Counted from the first letter of the stretch, positions 16,241-27,120 are shown. The stretch: DNA of 39,423 bases from Candidatus Daviesbacteria bacterium (GCA_027451625.1 DAIDIY010000007.1:1-39423), one strand, 5' to 3'. Numbers and translations are program-made. Notes: generated by a model not told the origin, from the sequence alone.

Positions 16241-16996
16241 ATGCAAAATACTATAGTATTGGCTCCTGAAATAATTTTTCATATAGGGCCGCTTCCAATT
16301 ACGAATACATTATTTACAAGCTGGATCGTGATGATTGTTTTAATAATCCTTAGCAAGCTTTCGACTAAAAACATGTCGCTTATTCCTAATGGATTACTAA
16401 GAAATATATTTGAGCTGACAATAGAGGGATTTTATGATCTGACAGAAAGTTTGGCTCATAGCAGAGCAGCTATGTTTTTCCCTTTTTTGATGACTTTTTT
16501 TCTTTATATTGTTATTGGAAATTGGCTCGGTCTTTTTCCTGGATTTTCGACGATAGGATTTTTTAACGATGTAGGAGGACATATGGATTTTATTCCCCTT
16601 CTCCGTTCTATGAATACAGATTTAAATATGACTTTGGCTCTAGCTTTAATCTCAGCATTTTTAACTCACTTTTTTTCTATTAGATATTTAGGAATTAAAG
16701 GATATCTAGCTCACTGGTTTAACCTAAATCCACTTTTTATGTTTGTAGGTATCTTAGAAATTATCTCGGAGGTAACAAAAGTTATTTCTCTTTCTTTTAG
16801 GCTATTTGGTAATATTTTTGCAGGTGAGGTTGTTATGTCAACGATATCTACCCTCGCTGCTTTTTTTGTACCTCTACCATTTTATTTCTTAGAGATCTTA
16901 GCTGGTGTAATTCAAGCCGCAGTATTTATGATACTTACTATGGTATTTATGGTTTTGTTGACTGAAAAGCATATCGGAGAGGAAGAATCACGATGA
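16241..16996 (+). CDS. atpB: F1Fo ATP synthase subunit a
   Basis: A 251-residue membrane protein with five to six predicted helices. The essential Arg lies in SLSFRLFGNIFAGEV (Arg187). The C-terminal helix IQAAVFMILTMVFMVLL matches the last conserved helix of subunit a. It forms the proton half-channels against the c-ring. First gene of atpBEFHAGD; no atpI-like gene precedes it. The start is fixed by promoter spacing; a shorter start would remove the first helix region. Confidence 0.95.
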   Translation: MQNTIVLAPEIIFHIGPLPITNTLFTSWIVMIVLIILSKLSTKNMSLIPNGLLRNIFELTIEGFYDLTESLAHSRAAMFFPFLMTFFLYIVIGNWLGLFPGFSTIGFFNDVGGHMDFIPLLRSMNTDLNMTLALALISAFLTHFFSIRYLGIKGYLAHWFNLNPLFMFVGILEIISEVTKVISLSFRLFGNIFAGEVVMSTISTLAAFFVPLPFYFLEILAGVIQAAVFMILTMVFMVLLTEKHIGEEESR

Positions 16997-17036
16997 TGAT
17001 TTACAATTTATTAGTTTCAAATTACAATTAGTCAGG

Positions 17037-17100
17037 AAAGGAGGTTGTAAAAACTCAAAAATAGCGGTAAAAAAGAGATTTTTTTAAAGCTAGAATTTTT
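17037..17100 (+). promoter_or_regulatory. Leader of atpE: isolated perfect Shine-Dalgarno plus nested hairpin
   Basis: AAGGAGGT at 17038-17045 is fully complementary to the 16S 3' end, but no usable start codon follows within 30 nt; the atpE ATG is at 17115. Between them lies a potential nested RNA hairpin. AAAAAT 17057-17062 pairs with ATTTTT 17095-17100, AGC 17063-17065 with GCT 17089-17091, and an inner run of six A (17069-17074) with Ts across a GAGA tetraloop (17075-17078). The structure would bring the ribosome site nearer the ATG. I infer a standby or enhancer site for high c-subunit synthesis. Confidence 0.45.
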
Positions 17101-17111
17101 CGAATTTATAA

Positions 17112-17318
<207 letters not shown>

Positions 17319-17332
17319 ATAGTTATTTTTTT

Positions 17333-17403
17333 GTTCGTAGTTCATAGTTAGATTTTTAAAGCTTAAAATTTTTAAGTAAATTAATAAGCTATGAACTGCG
17401 AAC
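17333..17403 (+). repeat. Long inverted repeat (15-bp RNA stem) between atpE and atpF
   Basis: GTTCGTAGTTCATAG (17333-17347) pairs with CTATGAACTGCGAAC (17389-17403). All 15 positions pair in RNA, with one U-G wobble. The 41-nt loop contains an inner AT-rich palindrome (CTTAAAA/TTTTAAG, about 17362-17376). No T-run follows, so it is not a normal terminator. Likely roles are 3' protection of atpB-atpE mRNA, an RNase III or processing site, or partial attenuation before atpF. An old mobile repeat is also possible. Confidence 0.65.
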
Positions 17404-17413
17404 TTGCCTTATT

Positions 17414-17908
17414 ATGGAAATAATAAAAAATTTTGGAATACAACCTATACTGCTTCTGGCACAGCTAGTAAATTTTACTATCTTGCTTATTATCCTGCAA
17501 AAGTTTTTGTATAAACCGATGCTTAAAGTCTTAAATGAAAGAAAAAATAAGATTGCAGATAGTTTAAAAAATGCCGATGAGATTGAAAAAAGGCTCAAAA
17601 GCATGGATGCTGAACGTGATAAAAGACTAAATGACGCTATACATGAAGCAAAAGAGATTGTTGAAGAGGCTGCACAAAATGCAAGCGATATCATAAGACA
17701 ATCTCAACAAAAGGCTGCGGCAGACGTGCAGATTATGACTGATCGAGCTGAAAAGCTATTAGAATTGGAGCGAGAGAAGCTTCATAAAGAGATTCGAGAA
17801 GAGATTGGGAATATGGTTATACTAGGTATTGAAAAAGTTATAAATAAGACTCTATCAACTGAAGATCGTAAAAAATTAGCTGATGAAGCTGTTACTGGAT
17901 TAAAATAA
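17414..17908 (+). CDS. atpF: F1Fo ATP synthase subunit b
   Basis: A 164-residue protein with an N-terminal transmembrane helix (about 10-30, ending LYKPMLKVLNERK, the classic b-subunit junction) and a long right-handed coiled coil rich in Ala, Glu, Lys and Arg. It forms the peripheral stalk with delta. Only one b gene is present, so a homodimer is expected. It starts 10 nt after the inverted repeat; no Shine-Dalgarno is visible. Confidence 0.94.
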   Translation: MEIIKNFGIQPILLLAQLVNFTILLIILQKFLYKPMLKVLNERKNKIADSLKNADEIEKRLKSMDAERDKRLNDAIHEAKEIVEEAAQNASDIIRQSQQKAAADVQIMTDRAEKLLELEREKLHKEIREEIGNMVILGIEKVINKTLSTEDRKKLADEAVTGLK

Positions 17909-17920
17909 ATTATTTAAGTT

Positions 17921-18319
17921 ATGAAAAAAAATAAGAGACTGTTGAAACTTATAGATAATTTTATAGTTCTGAGTTTTGATCAAAATGATAATTTAGTTGA
18001 AGAGAGTGTCAGAAAATTTTCCAAAATGTTGGGCAACTTACCAACCTCTCAAGCTATACCTGCACTTTCAGATTACTATCGCATGTTAAAAGAAAGGATT
18101 GATAAAACTACATTAACTATTGAATCACCAATTGATCTTAGTCCGGGACAGATTGAGAGGATAAAAAGTTATTTCGGCAAATGGCATCAAATAAAAAGAG
18201 TAAGCATTGAGATAAACCCTTCCCTTTTTGGGGGAATAAAGGTTAAAATTGGCGATATGGTTTATGATAATTCAGTGCAGAGACGGATTTTAGAATTAAA
18301 AGGAGTAATAAATGGCTGA
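17921..18319 (+). CDS. atpH: F1Fo ATP synthase subunit delta, shortened
   Basis: A 132-residue protein. The C-terminal domain is clear: [29 protein letters not shown] is the family signature. Bacterial delta is usually about 175-180 residues; here the N-terminal helical domain that binds the alpha N-termini is cut to about 65 residues. The frame is open and the gene overlaps atpA by 8 nt, so this looks like genuine reduction, not a frameshift. It links F1 to the b stalk. Confidence 0.88.
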   Translation: MKKNKRLLKLIDNFIVLSFDQNDNLVEESVRKFSKMLGNLPTSQAIPALSDYYRMLKERIDKTTLTIESPIDLSPGQIERIKSYFGKWHQIKRVSIEINPSLFGGIKVKIGDMVYDNSVQRRILELKGVING

Positions 18320-19820
18320 CCTATTAACTACTATAGAAAAGCAGATTCAAGATTTAAAGACTAAACCAGTATCGGAGAATATTGGGATTGTTATTGAGGC
18401 TGGGGATGGAATTGCCAGGATAGAGGGATTATCGAATGTTAAATCTTTTGAGCTTCTTCAGTTTGAAAATCAAATTGCAGGGCTTGCTTTAAATTTGGAG
18501 AAATATGATATCGGAGCGGTAATTTTGGGAGATTTTACTAAAATCTCTGAGGGCAGTCAGGTTAAAACTACGGGAAGAGTTTTGGAAGTACCTGTTGGAG
18601 AAAATCTCTTAGGAAGAGTAATCAATCCCTTAGGTGAACCTTTGGATGGAAAAGGTAAAGTTGATTTTAAAACTTATTATCCAGCAGAAAAAGTAGCCCC
18701 GGGAGTTATTACCAGAGAAGAGGTTAAAGTTCCATTACAGACAGGAATTCTATCTATAGATTCTTTAATCCCTATTGGAAGAGGTCAAAGAGAGTTAATC
18801 ATCGGTGATAGGTATACGGGAAAAACGTCTATCGCGGTTGATACAATAATAAATCAAAAAGATGTTATCTGTATTTATGTTGCAATTGGACAAAAGACCT
18901 CTAAGGTCGCTCAACTTGTAGCAAAGCTTGAAGAATTCAAGGCTATGGATCATACGATAGTAGTTGCAGCTAATGCTTCAGATCCAGCACCTATGCAGTA
19001 TCTTGCTCCATATGCCGGAGCAGCTATGGGTGAGTATTTTATGGATCAAGGAAAAGATGTATTAATTGTTTATGATGATTTATCCAAACATGCTGCAGCC
19101 TACAGGCAAATGTCACTTCTCCTTCGTCGTCCCTCTGGGCGTGAAGCTTATCCCGGAGATGTCTTTTACCTCCATTCAAGACTTCTGGAACGATCAGCGA
19201 GGTTAAATAAAGAGTATGGAGGAGGATCTATGACGGCTCTCCCTATAATTGAAACTCAAGCAGGAGATGTATCAGCATATATTCCAACTAATGTTATCTC
19301 CATTACTGACGGACAAATATTTTTGGAATCAGATCTTTTCTACTCTGGTATAAGACCCGCCATTAATGTTGGGATTTCTGTTTCTAGAGTGGGTGGAAAC
19401 GCTCAGACTAAGGCAATGAAAAAAGTAGCAGGGAGATTGAAGCTCGATCTGGCTCAGTTTAGAGAGCTTGCTGCTTTTGCACAATTTGCATCTGATTTGG
19501 ATAGCGCTACCAGGTCCCAAATAGAAAGAGGCCAAAGGTTAACTGAAGTGTTAAAACAGCCTTTGTATCAACCGATGTCACTGTCTGAACAAGTTGTTTC
19601 TTTATGGATTGTTACTAATGGTTTTTTTGATGAAGTTCCTCAAGATAAAATTAAGGAAGCTCAGAGTGAGTGGCTAAGATTTTTGAAAATAAAATATGAA
19701 AAGATTTTACAAACTATTGAAGGAGAAAAAGATCTTTCTGAGCAAACGACTAAATTATTAGAGAAAGTTCAATCAGAATTTAAAAAATCACCTGGATTTA
19801 ATAAGCTCGGTTTAAAATGA
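18312..19820 (+). CDS. atpA: F1Fo ATP synthase subunit alpha
   Basis: A 502-residue subunit of normal length. P-loop GDRYTGKT at 165-172, with Tyr where most alphas have Gln (GDRQTGKT). The conserved [19 protein letters not shown] segment and the Arg-finger region [13 protein letters not shown] are present. It binds non-catalytic nucleotide and supplies the arginine finger to beta. The Shine-Dalgarno AAGGAG lies 6 nt before the ATG, inside the end of atpH. Confidence 0.97.
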   Translation: MADLLTTIEKQIQDLKTKPVSENIGIVIEAGDGIARIEGLSNVKSFELLQFENQIAGLALNLEKYDIGAVILGDFTKISEGSQVKTTGRVLEVPVGENLLGRVINPLGEPLDGKGKVDFKTYYPAEKVAPGVITREEVKVPLQTGILSIDSLIPIGRGQRELIIGDRYTGKTSIAVDTIINQKDVICIYVAIGQKTSKVAQLVAKLEEFKAMDHTIVVAANASDPAPMQYLAPYAGAAMGEYFMDQGKDVLIVYDDLSKHAAAYRQMSLLLRRPSGREAYPGDVFYLHSRLLERSARLNKEYGGGSMTALPIIETQAGDVSAYIPTNVISITDGQIFLESDLFYSGIRPAINVGISVSRVGGNAQTKAMKKVAGRLKLDLAQFRELAAFAQFASDLDSATRSQIERGQRLTEVLKQPLYQPMSLSEQVVSLWIVTNGFFDEVPQDKIKEAQSEWLRFLKIKYEKILQTIEGEKDLSEQTTKLLEKVQSEFKKSPGFNKLGLK

Positions 19821-19832
19821 TTTTTAGATAAC

Positions 19833-22108
<2,276 letters not shown>

Positions 22109-22115
22109 TAAGAGA

Positions 22116-22481
22116 TTAAGATATCACCTCAAACTCTCCATCTAAATGAAGAAAATAAAGGTCTATAGCAAGATCAGGATAAAGTTTTTGAAGTGCACTC
22201 TTTGCATCTTTTAGATCTTCAGCGTGATTTTGGGGAGTCCCCTCTTCTCCATAAGCTCCACAATCTTCATGATTTATTAAAATAACTCTTTTTATTTGAT
22301 GGAGTTTTTTGGAAAGATCTATCTGGCTTAAAATTATGTCTAAGTTTTTAACTCCTCCTGCAAAAGATATTCGATCCCAAGATCCTTCTTCAAGATTTGT
22401 TTTTGTCCAATTGTTGATATATCCTTGGAGTCTATAGTCAATACAACTTAGTAAACAATTATCACATGTATGGCTGGACAT
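22116..22481 (-). CDS. Small beta-carbonic-anhydrase-like protein
   Basis: A 121-residue protein with the zinc-site pattern of beta-carbonic anhydrases: Cys13-Ile-Asp15-Tyr-Arg17 near the N-terminus, then AGG, and NHEDCGAYG carrying His71 and Cys74. Spacing Cys-x-Asp-x-Arg ... His-x2-Cys is that of the family, where Cys, His and Cys hold zinc and the Asp-Arg pair gates it. It is much shorter than true enzymes (about 190-220) and has an extra Cys6-x2-Cys9. Activity is therefore uncertain; a minimal zinc or anion-binding protein is as likely. It is transcribed divergently from the next gene from a leaderless promoter. Confidence 0.65.
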   Translation of the reverse strand: MSSHTCDNCLLSCIDYRLQGYINNWTKTNLEEGSWDRISFAGGVKNLDIILSQIDLSKKLHQIKRVILINHEDCGAYGEEGTPQNHAEDLKDAKSALQKLYPDLAIDLYFLHLDGEFEVIS

Positions 22482-22488
22482 GATATTT

Positions 22489-22517
22489 AATATATCTCAC
22501 TAATTTTTTTTTTTCAA
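22489..22517 (-). promoter_or_regulatory. Leaderless promoter of the small carbonic-anhydrase-like gene
   Basis: Minus strand: TTGAAA (22512-22517), 17 bp, TATATT (22489-22494), then 7 nt to the ATG at 22481. It lies back-to-back with the divergent promoter; only 5 bp separate the two -35 boxes. Confidence 0.7.
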
Positions 22518-22522
22518 TATTC

Positions 22523-22551
22523 TTGATCTTAAGCTCATTTAGGAGTATAAT
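22523..22551 (+). promoter_or_regulatory. Leaderless promoter of the 226-residue gene
   Basis: TTGATC (22523-22528), 17 bp, perfect TATAAT (22546-22551), 6 nt to TTG at 22558 and 15 nt to ATG at 22567. It is divergent from the promoter at 22489-22517, so both could be controlled by one regulator. Confidence 0.75.
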
Positions 22552-22557
22552 ACGTTT

Positions 22558-23238
22558 TTGTTGCTTATGGTTGATTTAGACCCATATTCTATCTCTGAAT
22601 TAAGACGAATATTTTCTCCAACGAAAGGCTGGGAGGTTGTGGAAATTAAAGATTCACAAATTGATCGAAGGCCAACAATTCCCGGAAGCCAGATTCGTTG
22701 TATAGATAAAAGATACGGCCAAACTGAAAATGGCTATGACCCGAATATTATTCCTAAAGGTCCAGCATGGCTGGGAGGAGTAGATGGTATCTCTGCTTTT
22801 AGTTCCGGAATTTGTGAGAGTAGAATGAGAGATGCACTAAATATAACACGAATCTTAGGTTTTGATGGACATCTGCATGGGGATGAGAAAAACAACGATC
22901 TAGGTTGCGCATTTCGTAAAGCTTTAATTGACGGAAATCTTCCTGATCTGTCTCCACTTGATTTGGATGATTGGAGAAAAGTTAGAGATAGATGGTCAAT
23001 TCCATACACCGAACTTCACCTTTCGGATAAGAATGCAGAAGGATTCTTGTTTAATCAAAGACCGCTTACAACTGGTTTGCCAATGGATTGTAGATATTAC
23101 CCGATAGATTTTTGGTTTTCCCGGATGGTGGGAATAGATTCCACTCAAGCTTTATCTGCTGTTGAAAAATGCGGTGAGCTGATTTTAAATCATGGAAATA
23201 AGACTCTTTATGTGGTTTCTGATAGAATTATAAGGTAG
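22558..23238 (+). CDS. Protein of unknown function with a carbonic-anhydrase-like Cys-x-Asp-x-Arg motif
   Basis: A 226-residue protein (TTG start at 22558; ATG 22567 would give 223). I do not recognise a named family. Visible features are IRCIDKRYG (Cys48-x-Asp50-x-Arg52), WLGGVDGIS, and GHLHGDEKNNDLGCAF with His105, His107 and Cys117. The Cys-x-Asp-x-Arg plus later His/Cys order recalls the zinc site of beta-carbonic anhydrases and is also present in the divergent neighbour, but the His-Cys spacing is longer (His107 to Cys117). I infer a distant zinc-binding relative. No signal peptide; cytoplasmic. Its last 11 nt overlap the end of the convergent hydrolase gene. Confidence 0.6.
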   Translation: MLLMVDLDPYSISELRRIFSPTKGWEVVEIKDSQIDRRPTIPGSQIRCIDKRYGQTENGYDPNIIPKGPAWLGGVDGISAFSSGICESRMRDALNITRILGFDGHLHGDEKNNDLGCAFRKALIDGNLPDLSPLDLDDWRKVRDRWSIPYTELHLSDKNAEGFLFNQRPLTTGLPMDCRYYPIDFWFSRMVGIDSTQALSAVEKCGELILNHGNKTLYVVSDRIIR

Positions 23239-23830
23239 TATTGGTTATTTTTTCCTTTATTTCTTCAGCTATCTCTGGAAACTCTATCTTATCCCAATTC
23301 CCTCCGAAATGACCTTGATCAGAATATTCATAATAATATGAAGAGAGCATTTTATGGACAGATCTTCCTTCTTCTATGGGTATATATGGATCGTCAGAGG
23401 ATGAGAACTGAATTATAAAATTTTGATTTTTTTTAATATTTTCCCATTTCCAGGGTTTTTTATAGTAACCACTAATTTTTTCTGACTTCATTCCTAGATC
23501 GCTAATACAAGGTGCAACAAGAACACTCCCTAAAATTTTATTATTTTCAGCGTACCTCATCGCTGCTTCAGCTCCAGATGAGTGCCCTATTAAAATAGTA
23601 TTTTCATTAGCTCCAAGCGAGGTAATAAAAGGCAACCAGATAGATGATCGGGCTATGATAGGATCTGGAAAGTCTTCATCTATAACTTCGATTTTAATCT
23701 TTTGAAGCCTTTTTTTAACATCAGGAAACCATCCACTTTTTACTGAGGCTCCCCCATTGCCTGGTATAAAAATAACTTTAATTTTAGGTAAATTAATATG
23801 AATATCTCCCTTTTTGGATAAAATTTTCAT
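23228..23830 (-). CDS. RBBP9/YdeN-type alpha/beta serine hydrolase
   Basis: A 200-residue hydrolase: the first strand KVIFIPGNGG is followed by nucleophile elbow GHSSGA (Ser84), the acid in SSDDPYIP and the histidine in DQGHFGG. This order, small size and the 'GNGG...W.P' start match the RBBP9/YdeN family. The catalytic triad is complete; the substrate is unknown. The start overlaps the end of the upstream Tat-like gene by 38 nt, unusually long, but no later Met gives a full first strand. Probably co-transcribed with that gene. Confidence 0.82.
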   Translation of the reverse strand: MKILSKKGDIHINLPKIKVIFIPGNGGASVKSGWFPDVKKRLQKIKIEVIDEDFPDPIIARSSIWLPFITSLGANENTILIGHSSGAEAAMRYAENNKILGSVLVAPCISDLGMKSEKISGYYKKPWKWENIKKNQNFIIQFSSSDDPYIPIEEGRSVHKMLSSYYYEYSDQGHFGGNWDKIEFPEIAEEIKEKITNTTL

Positions 23831-25256
23831 AATATAAATTAGCTGTCTTTAAGATTGGATCGGCTTCATTTTTTTTATCATTATTCCATTTTAAGAGACT
23901 ATCTAGTCTTAAATCCTCTCCAATATCTGTCTTTTCTCCAGTCTGGGGATTAATCCAATAATAAGTACCTTTTAAATAACCAAAACGAAAACCTGTACCT
24001 ACATTTTGTCCTCGAGCCAAAAATATCCAGTTAATTATTAGTTGGCAGTTAATATCGGCAAAATTATCACAAAGTTTTGTTCCGGAGGCTTTGAATGGCT
24101 CTTGGTACTTGTCTAAAAAGTCTAGTAAATTAATGAGAGATGATGGTTCAATCTGTTGGAATACTGCTCCTCCCCATTTTTCACTGCTAGCTGAATTTGA
24201 ACCGGCAGAATTGTTAGTATCAGGTGCGGATCCTATAATATTTTCTACTTTGAATTGTAAGCCTGTTTTTTTATTCAGCCTTAAAACAAGAGATTTAAGA
24301 TCTGCTAAGCCTGTTGGAAATTCTTGGCTGTTAATTTCAGATATGGCTGGTTTTTCTCCAAGTTGAGTAGATCCAATTTTTATCTTTCGATAATTCTTTC
24401 CTTTAAACTGATAATCTATTTCTACTCCTCCTGTTTCTATGGTAGTTAATTTTGCCATCCCCGCAATGTTGATCATTACATTATCTGCTGCCAGGTTATC
24501 AAAAACAGATTGAGGGAGTCTACCTCTGGAGATCTCATAGATTAAATCTGGTCTGAATTCATTTTTGGCTATTTTTAAAAGAATCTCTATCACCTTCTGA
24601 GATGCTGAATAATTATCTCTACTCAATGCAAAAATTTCTGGATGGATTCCATTTTCTAAAGCAAATTCTATTAAATCGTCAGGTAAAACTTTAAGAGATT
24701 CATCTTTGCCTGATTGGCGGATCTCGAATCTTTTTTTGATAAGGTCTGCTCGCAGATATGGATCAATAATTACCTCTGCCATAAGCCCTTTATCTATGAG
24801 TTTTGGGGTATTAGCTGATTCAACAAATAATGTTTCAAGCTTTTTTCTCTGCAAAGATAAAGGATCTAAGGCTAAAATTTGATTTATTAGTATATCCTCC
24901 GGTGGTGGCTTGACCTCAACTGGCATTGATTGAGGTGAAGATTCGGATATTATCTGTGATGGTTTTATGTCAGTCTGGAGACTAGGAAGCTGGGTATTTT
25001 CTTTAGGTTGTTGAACTGTAGCTTGAGTTTTAGGCTGCTTATCTAAAAAAATACTTTCATTAGACTGAGAGTTTTTATGAGAATTAAATAATGACAAAAT
25101 GTTATGGAAGAGTCTTCCTAATAATTTATTCTCTATACCATATGTTCCTGCTGATGCAATGCCTCCTGCTGCGAATAGTTTTAAAAGCTCTCTTCGAGTT
25201 GGTTTTTTAGTCAAGTCTTTTTGCTGTAGTGGATTAGTCTCCTGGCTATTATCCAT
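23793..25256 (-). CDS. Large secreted protein with twin-arginine-like signal, function unknown
   Basis: A 487-residue protein. The N-terminus holds TRRELLKLFAAGG (Arg21-Arg22), a good twin-arginine motif followed by a short, weakly hydrophobic stretch. Next comes a Ser/Pro/Gln-rich linker (about 60-120), a helical region (about 125-270) and a mixed C-terminal domain. The C-terminal part (SEKWGGAVFQQIEPSSL ... CQLIINWIFLARG ... YYWINPQTGEKTDIG) faintly resembles lytic-transglycosylase-like folds, but I cannot support an enzyme call. It is followed by the serine hydrolase. The start shares a bidirectional AT-rich promoter region with atpC. Confidence 0.65.
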   Translation of the reverse strand: MDNSQETNPLQQKDLTKKPTRRELLKLFAAGGIASAGTYGIENKLLGRLFHNILSLFNSHKNSQSNESIFLDKQPKTQATVQQPKENTQLPSLQTDIKPSQIISESSPQSMPVEVKPPPEDILINQILALDPLSLQRKKLETLFVESANTPKLIDKGLMAEVIIDPYLRADLIKKRFEIRQSGKDESLKVLPDDLIEFALENGIHPEIFALSRDNYSASQKVIEILLKIAKNEFRPDLIYEISRGRLPQSVFDNLAADNVMINIAGMAKLTTIETGGVEIDYQFKGKNYRKIKIGSTQLGEKPAISEINSQEFPTGLADLKSLVLRLNKKTGLQFKVENIIGSAPDTNNSAGSNSASSEKWGGAVFQQIEPSSLINLLDFLDKYQEPFKASGTKLCDNFADINCQLIINWIFLARGQNVGTGFRFGYLKGTYYWINPQTGEKTDIGEDLRLDSLLKWNNDKKNEADPILKTANLYYENFIQKGRYSY

Positions 25257-25277
25257 ATTCCGTTTTTCTAGTATAAT
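25249..25277 (+). promoter_or_regulatory. Promoter of the separate atpC gene
   Basis: TATAAT (25272-25277) with a weak TTATCC (25249-25254) 17 bp upstream. The expected start near 25284 leaves a leader of about 23 nt containing AAAAGG before the ATG. The same AT-rich block could drive the divergent gene (TATTAT on the other strand). Confidence 0.55.
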
Positions 25278-25306
25278 AGGTAGAATAAATTTCTAAAAGG
25301 CTCAAA

Positions 25307-25714
25307 ATGGGAAAACTTAATTTAAAGATTATTACACCTGAAAAAGTGATTTTTGATAGTCTAATTGACTCTTTATACCTTACTACCTCAGAGGGTGAGA
25401 TTGGAATACTTTCTGATCACGAGCCTTTAATGGCTAAAGTCGTTCCTGGAGAGGTAAGAATAATTCAAGATCAAAAAATTAGAATTTTAGCTTCTGGTAT
25501 TGGGATAGTCCAAGTATCTGGCGATAATATTTCACTTCTTATTGATCTGGCCGAGGATGTAAAGGACATAGATGAGAAGGTCGCTGAAGAAGCTCGAAAA
25601 AGGGCTGAAGAAGCAATGGAACATATTCAATCAGAGGAAGAATATGCAAATACGATGGCTATTTTAGATAAAGCTGTAGCTCAACTAAAAATTAAAAGGA
25701 AACACCGATTTTAA
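25307..25714 (+). CDS. atpC: F1Fo ATP synthase subunit epsilon
   Basis: A 135-residue protein of normal length. The N-terminal beta-sandwich (LNLKIITPEKVIFDS...TSEGEIGILSDHEPLMAKVVPGEVRI) is diagnostic. The C-terminal helical hairpin is Ala/Glu/Arg/Lys-rich. Epsilon sits on gamma and can inhibit ATP hydrolysis through its C-terminal helices. It is normally directly behind atpD, but here it is 3.2 kb away behind four unrelated genes and has its own promoter. Confidence 0.95.
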   Translation: MGKLNLKIITPEKVIFDSLIDSLYLTTSEGEIGILSDHEPLMAKVVPGEVRIIQDQKIRILASGIGIVQVSGDNISLLIDLAEDVKDIDEKVAEEARKRAEEAMEHIQSEEEYANTMAILDKAVAQLKIKRKHRF

Positions 25715-25734
25715 ATAAAAAAAATAAACTCTTA

Positions 25735-27111
25735 TTAGGGATAGAATAAAGAATAAACAGTTGCCAAAGCTGCAATTACCATCACTCCAGTGATAAGCCA
25801 ACCTAGAATATTCATTATAGCGTTATTAACTCTTTTACCCATAATTTTCGAGTCATTACTAATAATAATAATTAAAGCTAAAATTAGAGGTGCGATTACT
25901 CCATTTGCAACAGCTGAATAAATTAAAGCCTTTATTGAATCTATCCCCACAAAGTTTATAAGTAATCCAATAGCCATAGAAAAAATTATGACTCCATAGA
26001 AAGCATTGGCTTCTCCCAGTTTCCTGTAAAGTCCTAGTTTCCATTTGAAGCTCTCTGCCAAAGCATAAGCTGTAGCACCTGCTAGTACCGGAACAGCTAG
26101 CATTCCTGTTCCTACAATCCCTAATGTAAATAGTAGATATGCTTGTCTTCCTGCAAAAGGTTTAAGAGCCATTGCAGCATCAGATGCCGTTGCAATATTG
26201 GTAATATTATGGACATTTAAAGTTGCAGAACAGGCTGTAATTATAAAAAACATAATCATATTTGAAAAAAACATCCCCGACCAAACATCAGTTCTCATTT
26301 TGCGAATCTCTTTGTTTGTAGTAATTTCTTGACGGGACGTAATAGTCATTTTTCCTTCAAGAATTTGCTCTTCCACTTCCTGAGAAGTCTGCCAAAAAAA
26401 TAGATATGGAGAGATGGTGGTTCCTAAAATACCACAGACTAGAATAATTTGGTCTTTGGAAAAGTTAATTGAAGGAATAATAGTAAATTTTATTATCTGC
26501 AGCCAGTTAATATCATTTATCTTTAAAGTTGTAAGTATATAAGAAAATAAAATTAGAGAAAGCCATTTTAGGTACTTTGCATATTGCTGATAGGAGGTAA
26601 AAATAATTAATGAAAGACTGATTATAGTTATAGAAATTAGAACTAAATAATAGTTAGCAACCGGAAGAAGCAGCTGGATTGCTTTAGCCATAGCTCCTAG
26701 ATCAGCACCGATATTTAAAGTATTGGCAGCAAAAAGGAGTATAGTACAGATGATAAGTACCCACTTAGGGAAAAATATTCTAATATTTCCAGCCAGCCCT
26801 CTCCCTGTAACAAGTCCTATTCTGGCACACATTTCTTGAACTATAGCCATAAGAGGGAAAGTAAAAAGTGATAACCATAATAAATGGAATCCATATGCTG
26901 CTCCTGTTTGAGAGTATGTGGCTATTCCGGATGGATCGTCGTCAGCAGCTCCGGTTGTAAGTCCTGGACCTAAGTTATCCCAATACTCTTTTGCCTTCTT
27001 TAGATGAGGCTGCTTACCAATTTGGTTTACTAAGCTCTCAGAGCTTGAGATTGTTTTATCCAATGCAACTGATGGAGCCCCAACCATTTTTTCCAGTATT
27101 TCAGCATTCAT
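25735..27111 (-). CDS. Nramp-family transporter with an altered metal site
   Basis: A 458-residue protein with about eleven transmembrane helices and the Nramp fold. ATG 27111 is preferred over TTG 27138, because -10-like sequence lies in between. In helix 1 the canonical metal motif DPGN is replaced by DDDPSG (57-62); in helix 6 the canonical MPH is replaced by SPY (GTTISPYLFFW). The methionine that selects Mn/Fe over Mg/Ca is thus missing. I infer a changed substrate, possibly Mg2+ as in NRAMP-related Mg transporters, but this cannot be settled from sequence. A hydrophilic N-terminal tail of about 45 residues precedes helix 1. Single-gene unit. Confidence 0.85.
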   Translation of the reverse strand: MNAEILEKMVGAPSVALDKTISSSESLVNQIGKQPHLKKAKEYWDNLGPGLTTGAADDDPSGIATYSQTGAAYGFHLLWLSLFTFPLMAIVQEMCARIGLVTGRGLAGNIRIFFPKWVLIICTILLFAANTLNIGADLGAMAKAIQLLLPVANYYLVLISITIISLSLIIFTSYQQYAKYLKWLSLILFSYILTTLKINDINWLQIIKFTIIPSINFSKDQIILVCGILGTTISPYLFFWQTSQEVEEQILEGKMTITSRQEITTNKEIRKMRTDVWSGMFFSNMIMFFIITACSATLNVHNITNIATASDAAMALKPFAGRQAYLLFTLGIVGTGMLAVPVLAGATAYALAESFKWKLGLYRKLGEANAFYGVIIFSMAIGLLINFVGIDSIKALIYSAVANGVIAPLILALIIIISNDSKIMGKRVNNAIMNILGWLITGVMVIAALATVYSLFYP

Positions 27112-27120
27112 TACCAAAAG

